A stretch of DNA of 64,000 nt from Ornithorhynchus anatinus (taxonomy: Eukaryota > Chordata > Mammalia > Monotremata > Ornithorhynchidae), in the NCBI RefSeq assembly GCF_004115215.2, contig NC_041729.1, positions 139,184,056 to 139,248,055 of the forward strand. The letters run 5' to 3'. Every line of letters starts with the position of its first letter. Position 1 is the stretch's first letter. This document shows, one piece after another, positions 43,341 to 53,612 of this stretch. The notes under the pieces were generated by a model, which did no database searches, was not told the origin of the DNA, and saw only the letters and a list, made by a program, of their open reading frames with translations. The translations under genes were made by a program, and so were the position numbers.

Positions 43341-43456
43341 GCCCCATGTGGGACAAGGACTGTGTCCTACCCGATTTGCTTGTACTCCTACACCCCCCAG
43401 GGCCTGGCACACAGTAAGCACTTAACAAATACCATAATTATCATTATTATTATACA
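43341..43456 (+). mobile_element. SINE, 3' half
   Basis: GAGCCCCATGTGGGACAAGG to ACCATAATTATCATTATTA. Confidence 0.83.
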
Positions 43457-44060
43457 AGAAATTCATACCACTCCAGGGGCTCTGTCTCAGAGAACTAGCT
43501 TTTCCAGAGAAAAGTGTTTGGGCCAAAAGAATCCCAGTTCTGCCCTCCTTAGGGTCAGACCTGACCATCTGACCCACTGACTTCCACCTGCTTCTCTGGG
43601 CTTGGTCATGAGTTGCTGTCTGCGCAGCTGAGAGGGAAGTGGAGAGTTGAGCAATGATTTAGAGAATTCAAGTAAGGTGGGTGATTTGTTCAAAACACCC
43701 CACCTCCCCCCACTCCCTCCGGCCTCCAGAGTAGGTTTTTTCAGGGGTCTATACTTACCAGCTGTTCTCTGGAACAAACAGGCTTGTTGTCAGGCTGGAT
43801 CACTACTGGTCAGCCCCATAACTCATCCAGCCCAGGACTCGGTCTCTGATGGTGACTTCCAGACACTTGGAGAAACCATATTCCAGCTGCCCTCCTGAAC
43901 ACCACCCTCACAGTTAGGGATGGATGTTCAACACCTCCAACTGTCTCCATTTCATCTCTTCCTTTGCTCTAGTGCCTGCTGAGAGTCTAACTCTCCCCCT
44001 CAGCCTTCTTCAGGCCCAATAACTCCAGTTCCTTTTTCATTTATGCCTTGCAGCCATATC
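43457..44060. other. Intron stretch without repeats
   Basis: Part of intron 1 of the olfactomedin gene. I see nothing further in it. Confidence 0.4.
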
Positions 44061-44062
44061 AT

Positions 44063-44302
44063 CTTTTTTCATGGTATTTGTTAAGAGCTTACTATGTGCC
44101 AAACACTCTTCTATGCGCTGGGGTAGGCACAAGATCTATGTCCCACATGAGGTTCACAGTCTTAATCCCCATTTTACAGATGAGGTTACTGAGGCACAGA
44201 GAAGTGAAGTGACTTCTCCAAGGTCACACAGAAGACAAGTAATGGAGTTCTTCTGACTTCCAGGCCCATGTTCTATCCATTAGGCCACATTGCTTCTCAT
44301 GT
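44063..44302 (-). mobile_element. Mon1-type SINE
   Basis: TTTTTCATGGTATTTGTTAAG to GGCCACATTGCTTCTCA. Short gaps are present in both halves. Confidence 0.86.
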
Positions 44303-44485
44303 TTCTTCTCTGCACCTTTCCCAAGCAATGTGTCATCCCTCTTCCCATCAAGCCAACCCTCCAGTTCCCTCTGCGGCTAAGGACCCCCATTACTCTGGGT
44401 CTGATCTGTGAGAGTCTCACCAAGGAAGAGACTAACCCTCTTCTCTACTCTTTCTGTCCCTACCCCAGCTGGGTCTGGATTGATT

Positions 44486-44572
44486 GGACAATCAATCAGT
44501 GGTATTTGTTGAGTGGTTACTGTGTGCAGAGCTCTGTGCTAAGCACTGGGGAGAGTACGATAACTCCTAGCT
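44486..44572 (-). mobile_element. Old L2 3'-end fragment
   Basis: ACAATCAATCAGTGGTATTTG to GGGGAGAGTACGATAAC. It lies 30 bases before exon 2 of the olfactomedin gene. Confidence 0.8.
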
Positions 44573-44602
44573 GCAGATAGAGGTGTGCCTCTTGCTTCTT
44601 AG

Positions 44603-44680
44603 ATTGAGCTGAACCCGCCAGCATCAACTCAGAAGACCACCATTTACGACGAGGATGGACAGCTGCAGTTGGTGCCTAAG
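44603..44680 (+). pseudogene. OLFM5P: OLFM5 exon 2
   Basis: 26 codons, open, starting IELNPPASTQ and ending QLQLVPK. The acceptor is TTGCTTCTTAG and the donor is AAG before GTAGAT. Phase 0 at both borders joins exons 1 and 3 cleanly. Confidence 0.8.
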
Positions 44681-45070
44681 GTAGATCTGATCAGTGCTGC
44701 CCCAGGGGTTAGGGGTCCGGAAGGGCTCCAGGCTCGGGGGTTGGAGATTGTGGGGACTCCTAGATAGAGTGTTGGAGGACAGAAAGGATTCCAGGTCAGT
44801 CCCTTGGGAGCCCCAGGCCCAAGGCTACTTAAGAATGCAGTCAAAATTGGGCTGTAAGGAGGAAGACCAATCACCGCAAACAATGTCCTGTCCATTTAAG
44901 AGTCCCCTCCCTCTGCTCACTGGGCTTCTATTGGCAGGAACAGACCTCACTCCTTCTCCCTTTCCCTCCTCCCTTCTGTTATGGATGTCTCTGTGTCTTT
45001 GTCGATCTGGTCGGGGCAAAGCCCCAGACCAGCGGGTACTCTCAGGAACTGGGGAGGCCAAATGAGGGAC

Positions 45071-45099
45071 CAGAGAGAGAGAGAGAGAGAGGGAGAGAG
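45071..45099 (+). repeat. GA simple repeat
   Basis: A GA dinucleotide run within intron 2. Confidence 0.9.
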
Positions 45100-45757
45100 T
45101 GTGATGGAAGAAAAGGATCAGATTCAGATGGAGGATAAAAGCAAAAGCCTCCAGACTGTGGAGATGAGGGGTGCTCGCTCATCTCCATAGAGGCACGTTT
45201 AGCCAAACCCCACCCTGATCCCAGCAATCGGGGTCCTTTTTTATTGAGCCATGTCAACAGGATATTGACCCGGGTGTGCCAACCACAAAAAAGACACAAT
45301 TTGCTTATGAACCGCCAAACAACATGTTCGCCTACCCTGCTGGCAGTATCTAGAGGATGTGGTCTCATGGTCTGCAGGGTGAATAGGAAGCGTCAAGGTG
45401 GCCTAGAAATGGAGTCAGTGAGACTTAAGCAGTTCCTCTTCTCGCTGGGCCGTGCAGTCAGTGTCCCCTGACCTGCGTCACACTTCTAGATACAGCCAGA
45501 TTAGATTCTCAGAGTACATTTTTCACGGAATCAGCAAAGAACAGTTCAGCAATTATGCCTATATTATTTGCAATACTTCCCCTCCCAGAGGTCCCTGTAA
45601 TGGCTTCCAGCTGGTCCCTAACAGTTTCTAGAGAAGCAAGGTCTTGCTAGGAGACCCCACCTCCTGACCCGGAGACCTGGGGAGAACCAGGTCCCTTAAA
45701 CATCTGACTTCCCAAGGACTGGGATGCTCTCAGCCCAAGACGGGTCTGTCGTTGCAG

Positions 45758-45910
45758 CTTATGAACAACGTGACTGGCTTAGTGGACGGCCAGGGCACCT
45801 GCCGCTGTGTGGTCTGTCTCCCCCACAGCCCCTTCCCCCTGCAAAAGCTGGAACAACTTCAGAGTGCCACCCAAGAGCTGCTGGAGACGTATGAGAGGGT
45901 ACTCTCCAAG
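45758..45910 (+). pseudogene. OLFM5P: OLFM5 exon 3, Cys motif and coiled coil
   Basis: 51 codons, open. It has the potential glycosylation site NVT, the family Cys cluster TCRCVVCLPHSPFP, and then the start of the coiled coil (LEQLQSATQELLETYERVLS). The acceptor is TCGTTGCAG and the donor AAG before GTGGGT, phase 0. Confidence 0.85.
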
Positions 45911-46095
45911 GTGGGTCTGGTCTCCCAGCGAGTGGGGTTGAGGGGCAGGACTGGAGGCAAGGGGAGGTGAGGGGATGGGAGAAGGGGCTCGGCCCCCATA
46001 TTAGACTGTAAAATCCTCCAGGACAGGACCTAGCTTTTTAAAATTCTATTCCATATTTCCAAGGAACATGTGTTATCTCCTGCACACAATGATTT

Positions 46096-46374
46096 CCCAG
46101 TACAACATTCTGCATACAGGGGACACCACTACAACACTCTGGATGCAGTGGCATCATATTCAGCACTCTGCATAAAAGGGGCACCCAATACAGCATCATG
46201 GACATGGGGGACATCCAGTACAGCACTTTGGACAGAAGAGGGGCCGAATACAGGACTCTGCACCAAGAGACACCCAAAACAGCACTCTACATAGAGGGAG
46301 CACCCATTGTAGCATGCTGCATATAGGGACACCCAGTACAGTACTCTGGATATAAGGGACACCCAGTATAGTAT
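46096..46374 (+). repeat. Minisatellite, about 9 units of 28-31 bases
   Basis: Units begin near CCCAGTACAGCACTCTG and end AGGGGACA; successive starts are about 46096, 46126, 46154, 46184, 46214, 46245, 46273, 46303, 46332 and 46362. The core CAGCACTCTGCATA resembles the L2 3' motif AGTACAGTGCTCTGCATA, and an L2 terminus follows immediately, so the array may have grown from an L2-derived seed. Confidence 0.88.
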
Positions 46375-46376
46375 AA

Positions 46377-46530
46377 TTTAATTTATTTATGTTAATGTCT
46401 CTCTCCCTTTCTAGACTGTAAACTCACTGCGGGCAGGGAATGTTTCTGTTATATTGTTATAGTGTACTTTCCCAAGAGCTTAGTACAATGCTTCGCCCAT
46501 AGTAAGCACTCAAATATGATTGAATGAATG
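46377..46530 (+). mobile_element. L2 3' end
   Basis: AATTTATTTATGTTAATGTC to ATATGATTGAATGAATG. Confidence 0.87.
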
Positions 46531-46620
46531 TAGTGCCCTGCTAACAGCAGCTGATCAATAAATATGAATGATGCAAATATTATGATGAGGATGATTATGA
46601 CGATGAAGAATTGGGGCCAC

Positions 46621-46917
46621 AGAAGTAGCATGGCCTAGTGGAAAGAACTTGGGCCTGGGAATTAGGAAGCCTGGGTTCTAATCCCAGATCGGCCAAATGC
46701 TTGCTGTGTGACCTGCAGCAAGTTCACTTAACTCTAAGTGCCTCAGTTACCTCATCTGTAAAATTAATTAAATACCCCTCCATCCAATTTAGACTGTGAG
46801 CTCCATATGGGACAGGGACTGTGCTTGACTTGATTATTTGTATCTACCCCAGCACTTGGTACAGTATAGGCACACCATAAGCATTTGACAAATAACACAC
46901 ATTGTTATTATTATTGT
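46621..46917 (+). mobile_element. Mon1-type SINE, older
   Basis: AGAAGTAGCATGGCCTAGTG to ACATTGTTATTATTATTG. Confidence 0.86.
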
Positions 46918-46949
46918 GGGAATGGAGGGAGCAGACTGGGTACAAAGAT

Positions 46950-47089
46950 TCATTCATTCAATAGTATTTATTGAGTGCTTACTATGTGCAGAGCACTGTA
47001 CTAAGCGCTTGGAATGTACAAATCGGTAACAGAAAGAGACAGTCCCTGCCCTTTGATGGGCTTACAGTCTAATCGGGGGAGATAAATGG
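46950..47089 (-). mobile_element. Young short L2 against exon 4
   Basis: ATTCATTCATTCAATAGTAT to TCTAATCGGGGGAGATAAAT. It belongs to the young antisense group and ends within about 5 bases of the left border of olfactomedin exon 4. Confidence 0.87.
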
Positions 47090-47094
47090 CAAGG

Positions 47095-47292
47095 GTCCGT
47101 TTGGAGGTCAGCAGCTACTCCCAAGTCCTCCAGCAGTAATAACATGAGATTCTTGACTGGAGTCGAGTAGAGGCCCTGATGAGGGATGCAGCATCCTCCT
47201 CAGGACTGGACTTTCAAAGCCTGCAGGTGCAGGAGGTGGAGAAGCTGGAAGGCAGAAGCAGTGGCAATCATGCAGGCCTAGTCCACCTGGAG
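47095..47292 (+). pseudogene. OLFM5P: OLFM5 exon 4, damaged
   Basis: The frame reads VRLEVSSYSQVLQQ, then two TAA codons in a row near 47137-47142. It then reads DWSRVEALMRDAASSSGLDF in the same frame and ends LVHLE before GTAGAG at 47293, a usable donor whose phase fits exon 5 (VKNVSSLV). These are coiled-coil sequences of the OLFM4 type. The left border abuts an L2 fragment ending about 47090, and the nearest AG leaves the exon one base out of phase with exon 3. This part was recognised by family pattern, so the exact left edge is uncertain. Confidence 0.7.
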
Positions 47293-47310
47293 GTAGAGAT
47301 AGCTTGGTGA

Positions 47311-47573
47311 GCAGCGTGGCTCAGTGGAAAGAGCCCGGGCTTTGGAGTCAGAGGTCATGAGTTTGAATCCCAGCTCTGCCACTTGTCAGCTGTGTGACTG
47401 TGGGCAAGTCACTTAACTTCTCTGTGCCTCAGTTACCTCATCTGTAAAATGGGGATTAAGAGTGTGAGCCCCACGTGGGACATCCTGATTCCCCTGTGTC
47501 TACCCCAGCGCTTAGAACAGTGCTCGGCACATAGTAAGCGCTTAACAAATACCAACATTATTATTATTATTAT
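47311..47573 (+). mobile_element. Mon1-type SINE, full length
   Basis: GAGCAGCGTGGCTCAGTGG to the ATTATT tail. It starts 18 bases after the donor of olfactomedin exon 4. Confidence 0.91.
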
Positions 47574-47678
47574 TTCCTCCCTGCCTTTGGGCCAGATCAC
47601 TCCTCTGGGGTCCCCCAAGACTGTGAGAGGCTCCCTGGGTGGTCAGAGGGTCCGGCTCTTCAAGGGAGATGGGGAATA

Positions 47679-47947
47679 ATAACAATAATAATAATAATGT
47701 TGGTATTTGTTAAGCCCTTACTATGTGCAGAATACTGTTCTAAGCACTGGAGGAGATACAGGGTAATCAGGTTGTCCCAGGTGAGGCTCACAGTCAATCC
47801 CCATTTTACAGATGAAGGAACTGAGGCACAGAGAAGTTAAGTGACTTGCCCAGAGTCACCCAGCTGACAAGTGGCAGAACAGGGATTTGAACCCATGACC
47901 TCTGACTCCCAAGCCCAGGCTCTTTCCATTGAGCCACACTGCTTCGC
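47679..47947 (-). mobile_element. Mon1-type SINE, full length
   Basis: AATAACAATAATAATAATAA to GAGCCACACTGCTTCGC. Confidence 0.91.
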
Positions 47948-48078
47948 TGGGGAAGGCAGTCAAGCCTCGGCGAGTGGCCCGGCGTGCACGGGGGGCCAAC
48001 AAAAATCTTATAGTCAGAATAGTAATGGGGCCACGACCCCTCCACCTGTCCCAGGGGGTTCACGAGGACTGGAACCAC

Positions 48079-48348
48079 AAGAAGCAGCGTGGCTCAGTGG
48101 AAAGAGCCCGAGCTTGGGGGTCAGAGGTCATGGGTTCGGATCCCGGCTCTGCCACTAGTCAGCTGTGTGACTGTGGGCAAGTCACTTAACTTCTCTGTGC
48201 CTCAGTTACCTCATCTGTAAAATGGGGATTTAAAAGTGTGAGCCCCACAAGGGACAACCTGATTACCCTGTATCTCCCCCAACGCTTAGAACAGTGCTCT
48301 GCACATAGTAAGCGCTTAACAAATACCAACATTTTTATTATTATTATA
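48079..48348 (+). mobile_element. Mon1-type SINE, full length
   Basis: AAGAAGCAGCGTGGCTCAGTG to ACATTTTTATTATTATTA. Confidence 0.91.
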
Positions 48349-48831
48349 ACACCTCTTGATGGAGGACGGTCAACTTCAATTTGCTCATTAGACACTCTGG
48401 GAGTGAGGGGGCTGGGCAGACCGATCTCCCAAAGGAAAGGCTCTGGCTTTCTCTCCCTGCCCAGAGATAGTGGATGGGGACTCCAGGCCCTGAACTACAG
48501 AGCAGTGAGGGTTACCTGGTCAGCCACCTTTGGAGACCCAAAGCCTCCTGGCCCACCTGTGGGTACAATAACAGGGTAAACTTGCCTTCAGCCCTCTTCC
48601 ACTTCCACTCCAATCTGCCCACCCTGTGCAAGCCAGGGCACCCTGGGTCATGCTGTCACAAACAGAGCACCTGAGGGGCAGGGGGCCTCCTTCTCCACTG
48701 TGGCCTCCTGCCTGCTCATCTCTCCCAGATAGCCCCAGGAACAATGGGGTCCCAGGGGTACCAGCATGCCCAAAAAATGGGGATCCAAGATGAAGGCCAG
48801 GCCAACCTCAAGGTCACTTTCATCCCTCTAG
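48349..48831. other. Intron 4 remainder, repeat-free
   Basis: Nothing recognised apart from the polypyrimidine-like end before exon 5. Confidence 0.4.
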
Positions 48832-48985
48832 GTGAAGAATGTGAGCTCCCTGGTCCAACATCTGGCCAGCTCCCACCAGATCAACATCCGCATGGCCACT
48901 CAGGTGCTGGAAACTCTGGAGAATCATCTGCAAGAGTGCGAACAGGAGCAGGGGCGGGAAGGCTTGGAGCATCGCATTCCTCCAG
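48832..48985 (+). pseudogene. OLFM5P: OLFM5 exon 5, coiled coil
   Basis: Open for 51 codons plus one base: VKNVSSLVQHLASSHQINIR and VLETLENHLQECEQ, matching the stretch just before the olfactomedin domain in OLFM4. The acceptor is ATCCCTCTAG and the donor CCAG before GTGAGC, phase 1. Confidence 0.83.
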
Positions 48986-49139
48986 GTGAGCTCCTTCCTA
49001 TTACTTCATCTCCTCCTTCCCATCCCCTGCCTTGCCCTGCCCTCCATTCTCCCCACTCTCCACTTTCTTGTCTGGTCAGAAGAGGGCTTGGGAGGGGCCA
49101 GGGTGACCTTTTTGCAGAGAACAAGATTCTCCCATTTCT

Positions 49140-49425
49140 GAGAAGCAGTGTGTCCTAGTGGAAAGAGTAGGGGCCTGGGAGTCAGAAGGACATGGGTTCT
49201 AATGCTGGCTCAGCCATTTGCCTGCTGTGGGATCTTGGGCAAGTCACTTCAGTTATCTGTGTTTCATTTCCTTCATATGTAAAATGGGGATTCAAAACCC
49301 GTCCTCCGTTCTACTTAGACTGTGAGCCCCATTAGAACAGGGACTGTCTTCAACCTGATTAACTTGTATCTACCCCAGTGCTTAGAACAGTGCTTGACAC
49401 ATATGCCATCATCATCATCATCTGA
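49140..49425 (+). mobile_element. Mon1-type SINE, older
   Basis: GAGAAGCAGTGTGTCCTAGTG to ATGCCATCATCATCATCATC. Confidence 0.86.
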
Positions 49426-49602
49426 GCACACTCTGCATTCAGTGAATGAGAATTGTCCCCTAATTGAGCTCTCTGCCTCCTGGCAAGGGTTCTTCATCTC
49501 AACCATGCAGGACAAGCATAGTGAAAGCCAGGGGGTGGGTTGTCCTGACCTGTTTTGCAAGATCGCGAATAAGATTCTTCAGTATCTCCCATAAGGGAAC
49601 CA

Positions 49603-49890
49603 GTAATAACAATAATGTGGTATTCTTTATGTACTTATTATGTGCCAAGCACTGTACTACACTCTGGGGTAAATATAACATAATCAGATCAGGCAGGGTC
49701 CCTGTCCTGCATGGAACTCACTGTCTAGGGGAAAGGAGAACAGGTATTTTTCCTCCATTTTGCAAATAAGGAAAGTGAGGCATAGAGAAGTTGTGATTTT
49801 GCCCAAGGTCACCCAGCAGGCAAGTGGCAGAGCTGAGACTAGACACCCCCTTCTTCTGACTCCCAGTCCTATGCTCTACCCATTTCTAAA
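49603..49890 (-). mobile_element. Mon1-type SINE, older
   Basis: TAACAATAATGTGGTATTC to CTATGCTCTACCCATTTC, with the GGGGAAAGGAGAACAGGTA insert. Confidence 0.85.
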
Positions 49891-49899
49891 CCAATGTCC

Positions 49900-50420
49900 T
49901 CAAGCAGCGAGGCTCAGTGGAAACAGCACAGGCTTGGGAGTCAGAGGTCATGGGTTCGAATACCGGATCTGCCACTTGGCAGCTGTGTGACTGTGGGCAA
50001 GTAGCGTGGCGCAGTGGAAAGAGCACGGGCTTTGGAGTCAGGGCTCATGAGTTCGAATCCCAGCTCTGCCACTTGTCAGCTGTGTGACTGTGGGCAAGTC
50101 ACTTAACTTCTCTGTGCCTCAGTTTCCTCATCTGTAAAATGGGGGTTAAGACTGTGAGCCCTACGTGGGGCAACCTGATTCCCCTGTGTTTACCCCAGCG
50201 CTTAGAACAGTGCTCTGCACATAGTAAGCGCTTAACAAATACCAACATTATTAACATTACTATTTAACTTCTCTGTGCCTCAATTACCTCATCTGTAAAA
50301 TGGGGATTAAGACTGTGAGCCCCACGTGGGACAACCTGATTACCCTGTATCTACCCCAGTGCTTAGAACAGTGCTCTGCACATAGTAAGTGCTTAATACC
50401 AACATAATTATTATTACATA
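49900..50420 (+). mobile_element. SINE split by a young SINE, same strand
   Basis: The outer copy covers 49904-50001 and continues at about 50264 (TTAACTTCTCTGTGCCTCAA) to 50420. The inner copy, about 50002-50263, has an intact B box and the TTCCCCTGTGTT variant. The outer copy resumes six bases beyond the break point, so a little was lost. Confidence 0.9.
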
Positions 50421-50485
50421 AGAACAGGTCAGCACCCTCCTTGTCAAAATCCTGCCCAGACTCTGAGTCAGTGATTCTATTTGTT

Positions 50486-50640
50486 CAATTTGCACCCCCT
50501 CTAAACTGTAAACCTCACCCCTTGACTTTAAGCTCCTTATCAGCAGGGAACATGCCTAACTCTGTTATACTGTACTCTCCCAAGCACTTAATACAGTGCT
50601 CTGCACATAGTAAGCGCTCACTAAATTTGATAGATTGGTT
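50486..50640 (+). mobile_element. L2 3' end
   Basis: CCCTCTAAACTGTAAACCTC to TTTGATAGATTGGTTGAC. Confidence 0.82.
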
Positions 50641-50984
50641 GACTGTCAACCATCTGTTCTGTAGTTTAAACAATCCCATTTTCTTTAGCCTTCACAGTTA
50701 GGGGCTACTTCCATGAGTTTAATCAATGGACCTCTCCAGTGTTTCCACATAAATTTTTAGAGTGTAGTGACCAAAACTGGTTATGGTACTCTTTCAAGGG
50801 TCTCGCTGATCCAAGAAGAGTTTAGCAAAAGGATCTTTTCTCAACTCCTTCTTGTCAAATGTCCATTTAGATCTCCAGTACCATCTCAGATTGCTATATA
50901 ATGAGAGTAGCATTGATTGTCCTCAGCCTGTGAACCCTTGGGATCCCTGGGTCTTTTTCTGCCAAATTTAAATAGATAAATAAT
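50641..50984. other. Intron 5 stretch, nothing recognised
   Basis: AT-rich, with no repeat of the two main families. Confidence 0.35.
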
Positions 50985-51255
50985 GATAGCAATAATGATG
51001 GCATTTGTTAAGTGCTTACTATGTGTCAAGCACTGTTCTAAATGTTGGGGTTACACTGTTCTAAGATAATCAGATTGGGCATAGTTCCTGTCCCACATGG
51101 GACTCACAGTCTTAATCTTCATTTTACAGATGAGGTAACTGAGGCACAGAGAAGTTAAGTGACTTGCCTCAGGTCAGAGTGGCAGAGCCAGGATTAGAAC
51201 CTAGGTCTTTCTGACTCCCAGGCTCATGCTCTATCCACTGGGTTATGCAGTCTCT
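50985..51255 (-). mobile_element. Mon1-type SINE
   Basis: AATGATAGCAATAATGATGG to GGTTATGCAGTCTCTC. It holds a repeated CACTGTTCTAA. Confidence 0.85.
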
Positions 51256-51425
51256 CTAATACCTCCAGGGTCATTTCTGATTAGAGTAATAGTGGCCTTG
51301 TATGGCTCTTCAGCTTGTGATCCCCTGAGTCTTTTTCTGCACAACTCAGACCTGGCCAGTCATTTTGCACCTGTGCTGATGGTTGACTCTTCTTGGGCTT
51401 TTCTCTCTCCCTGTCCCCACGGCAG

Positions 51426-52197
51426 GATCTTGGCAGTCAGCCGGCCCTGAGTGGTGCAGCTCAGCTCAACTGGCAGGGCTTTGCTTACAAGTCAGGGGCC
51501 TGGGCCGGGACTCCACCCTGAACCTTGGCTGGAACGGCTACTGAGTCGCCCTGCTGTGCCAGGACAGACGTTACTTTGACTACTACTGGCTGTACAAGTC
51601 GTATGACGATCTGGTGACTATGACTATGAGGAGTGGAAGATGGGCTATGGGGATGGCAGAGGGATCACCATGTACCAGGTACTTCAGGTACTCCATGTAC
51701 TCCAGATGGCCAAAGTTGACCTCAACACCAACACCTTGGTCCAATGCAGGGAGCTGCCGGGGGCCACGTTCAACAACCGCTTCTCCTATGCCGGGACCCC
51801 CTAGCAGGACCTGGACTTCGCCGGAGACGAGAAGGGAATAGAGTAATCTATTCCACGGAGGAGAACGGAGGCAACATGGTCATCAGCAGGTTCACTGCTA
51901 CCACCCTGGTGGTGGAGCAGACCTGGAAGACCATGCAGAATAAGCCAGCCACGTCCAACGCCTTCCTGGTGTGTGGAGTGCTGTGCGTTCCCTCAGCATC
52001 TGGAAGGAGATCTTCTACACCTTCGACACCAACATGGGCCAGGAGGGCCAGGTCAGCATCATCCTGGACAAAATGCTCGAGATGCTGCAGAGCATCAACT
52101 ACGACCCTCGGATCACAAGCTGTACATGTACAATGACGGATATCTGATCATCTATGATCTCAGCTTCTGGCCCCTGGACCCCAGAACTTGGGGCTAA
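51426..52197 (+). pseudogene. OLFM5P: OLFM5 exon 6, olfactomedin domain, broken
   Basis: The acceptor CCCCACGGCAG is good, but the phase 1 entry from exon 5 does not meet the frame of the domain, which is read from 51426 in phase 0. Changes visible: a one-base loss after KSGAW (near 51514); TGA where family members have Trp (GY*VAL, about 51544); a one-base loss after YDDLV (about 51616); TAG where Trp is expected (TP*QD, about 51803); and further frame changes near 51836, near 51990 and near 52108. The last frame returns to a good C-terminus, LDPRTWG, then TAA. Between the breaks the sequence is well conserved. Confidence 0.85.
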
Positions 52198-52341
52198 CTC
52201 CCATCCCGTGCCAAGGCAGGTCAAGCATCGAGGGGGCCTGGCAAAGGGGTGGAACCACTGACCTCTGTATCCTGATTCTCTGCCTTCCTCCTTTCCCATC
52301 CTATAGGCTGTTTCACGCTCATCCTACAGATCTGCATGGGA

Positions 52342-52970
52342 TGGAAAAGCAGCATGGACTAGTGGAAAGAGCATGGGCCTGGGAATCAGAAGGACATTCA
52401 TTCATTCAATCATATTTATTGAATGCTTATTGTGTGCAGAGCACTGTACTAAGTGGTTAGAAAGTACAGTTCAGCAATAAAGAGAGACAATCCCTGGCGA
52501 CACCGCGCTTAAAGTCTAGAAGGGGAGAGACAGACATCAAAACTAGTAAACAGGCATCATTATAAATAGAATTATAGATACATACACACCAAAACAAGTA
52601 AACAGGCATCAATATAAATAAATAAAATTATATAAACATATAAACATAAGTGCTGTGGGGTCTGGAGGGGGGGTAGAGTAAAGGGAGTGAGTCAAGGCAA
52701 CGTGGGGGAGGAGCTGAGGAATGGGGGGCTTAGTCTGGGAAGGCCTCTTAGAGGAGGTGAGCCCTCAGTAGGGCTTTGAAGAGGTGGAAAAGGGATTGAT
52801 TGGTGGATTTGAGGAGGGAGGGCATTCCCGGCCGGAGGTTCTAACCCCATCTCTGCCACCTGTCTACTCTGTGACCTTGGGCAAGTCACTTAACTTCTCT
52901 TCCCACATCTGTAAAATGGGTATTAAGACTGACACATAATAAATGCTTAACAAATGCCATAAAAAAACCC
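52342..52970 (+). mobile_element. SINE split by an L2 (-)
   Basis: The head (GAAAAGCAGCATGGACTAGTG to CAGAAGGAC) is at 52342-52394, and the remainder (GGTTCTAACCCCATCTCTGC to AATGCCATAAAAAAACC) at 52836-52970. Confidence 0.87.
52395..52835 (-). mobile_element. L2 3' part inserted in a SINE
   Basis: ATTCATTCATTCAATCATAT to AGGAGGGAGGGCATTCCC. The untranslated region carries a direct repeat of about 55 bases beginning AGTAAACAGGCATCA. Confidence 0.87.
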
Positions 52971-53122
52971 AGCTCAGTTTCTGAAGTAGGAAGAGACTTT
53001 CCCAGATTGGTACTGACCCACCAATATTCCCAGTATTCCCCAGAAAATTCTTCATGGGCACTGAGCCCCCGCCTACCTCACCTCACTACTCTCCTACTAT
53101 AACCCAGCCCATCCATTTGGCT

Positions 53123-53612
53123 AGAGAAGCAGTTTGGCTCTGTGGAAAGCGAATGCCCGCTCGGCCACTTGTCAGCTGTGTGACTTTGGGCAAGTCACTT
53201 AATAATGTTGGTATTTGTTAAGCACTTACTATGTGCAGAGCAATGTTGTAAGCGCTGGGGTAGACACAGGGGAATCAGGTTGTCCCACGTGGGACTCACA
53301 GTCTTCATCCCCATTTTACAGATGAGGTAACTGAGGCACAGAGAAGTTAAGTGACTTGCCCACAGTCGCACAGCTGACAAGTGGCAGAGCTGGGATACGA
53401 ACCCATGACCTCTGACTCCCAAGCCCGGGCTCTTTCCACTGAGCCACGCACTTCACTTCTCGGTGCCTCAGTTACCTCATCTGTAAAATGGGGATTAAGA
53501 CTGTGAGCCCCACATGGGACAACCTGATGACCCTGTGTCTACCCCAGCGCTTAGAACAGTGCTTGGCACATAGTAAGCACTTAACAAATACTATTATTAT
53601 TATTATTTCACT
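53123..53612 (+). mobile_element. SINE (+) split by a SINE (-)
   Basis: The outer copy is at 53123-53200 and 53449-53612. The inner minus copy is at 53201-53448 (AATGTTGGTATTTGTTAAGC to ACTGAGCCACGC). CACTT at both joints is a candidate target duplication. Confidence 0.89.

Larger units (their letters stand above)
41217..52197 (+). pseudogene. OLFM5P: OLFM5-like olfactomedin gene, six exons, disabled
   Basis: A host gene for a secreted olfactomedin-domain glycoprotein: signal peptide, Cys-containing linker, coiled coil, then a C-terminal olfactomedin propeller. Exons: 41217-41282, 44603-44680, 45758-45910, about 47095-47292, 48832-48985 and 51426-52197. Exons 1, 2, 3 and 5 are open with good GT/AG borders (phases 0, 0, 0 and 1). 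Exon 4 has stops and a damaged left border. Exon 6 carries two in-frame stops and several frame changes, although nearly every olfactomedin motif is still legible ([56 protein letters not shown]). The position between an OR52 gene and UBQLNL is that of human OLFM5P, itself a pseudogene; as I recall, the mouse Olfm5 is intact. The concentration of single-base gaps in GC-rich exon 6 leaves assembly error as an alternative. SINEs and L2s fill the introns. Confidence 0.85.

Noticed and set aside
46096-46374. CRISPR-like spacing of repeats
   Set aside because: Units are contiguous and degenerate without unique spacers, in vertebrate DNA; a minisatellite.
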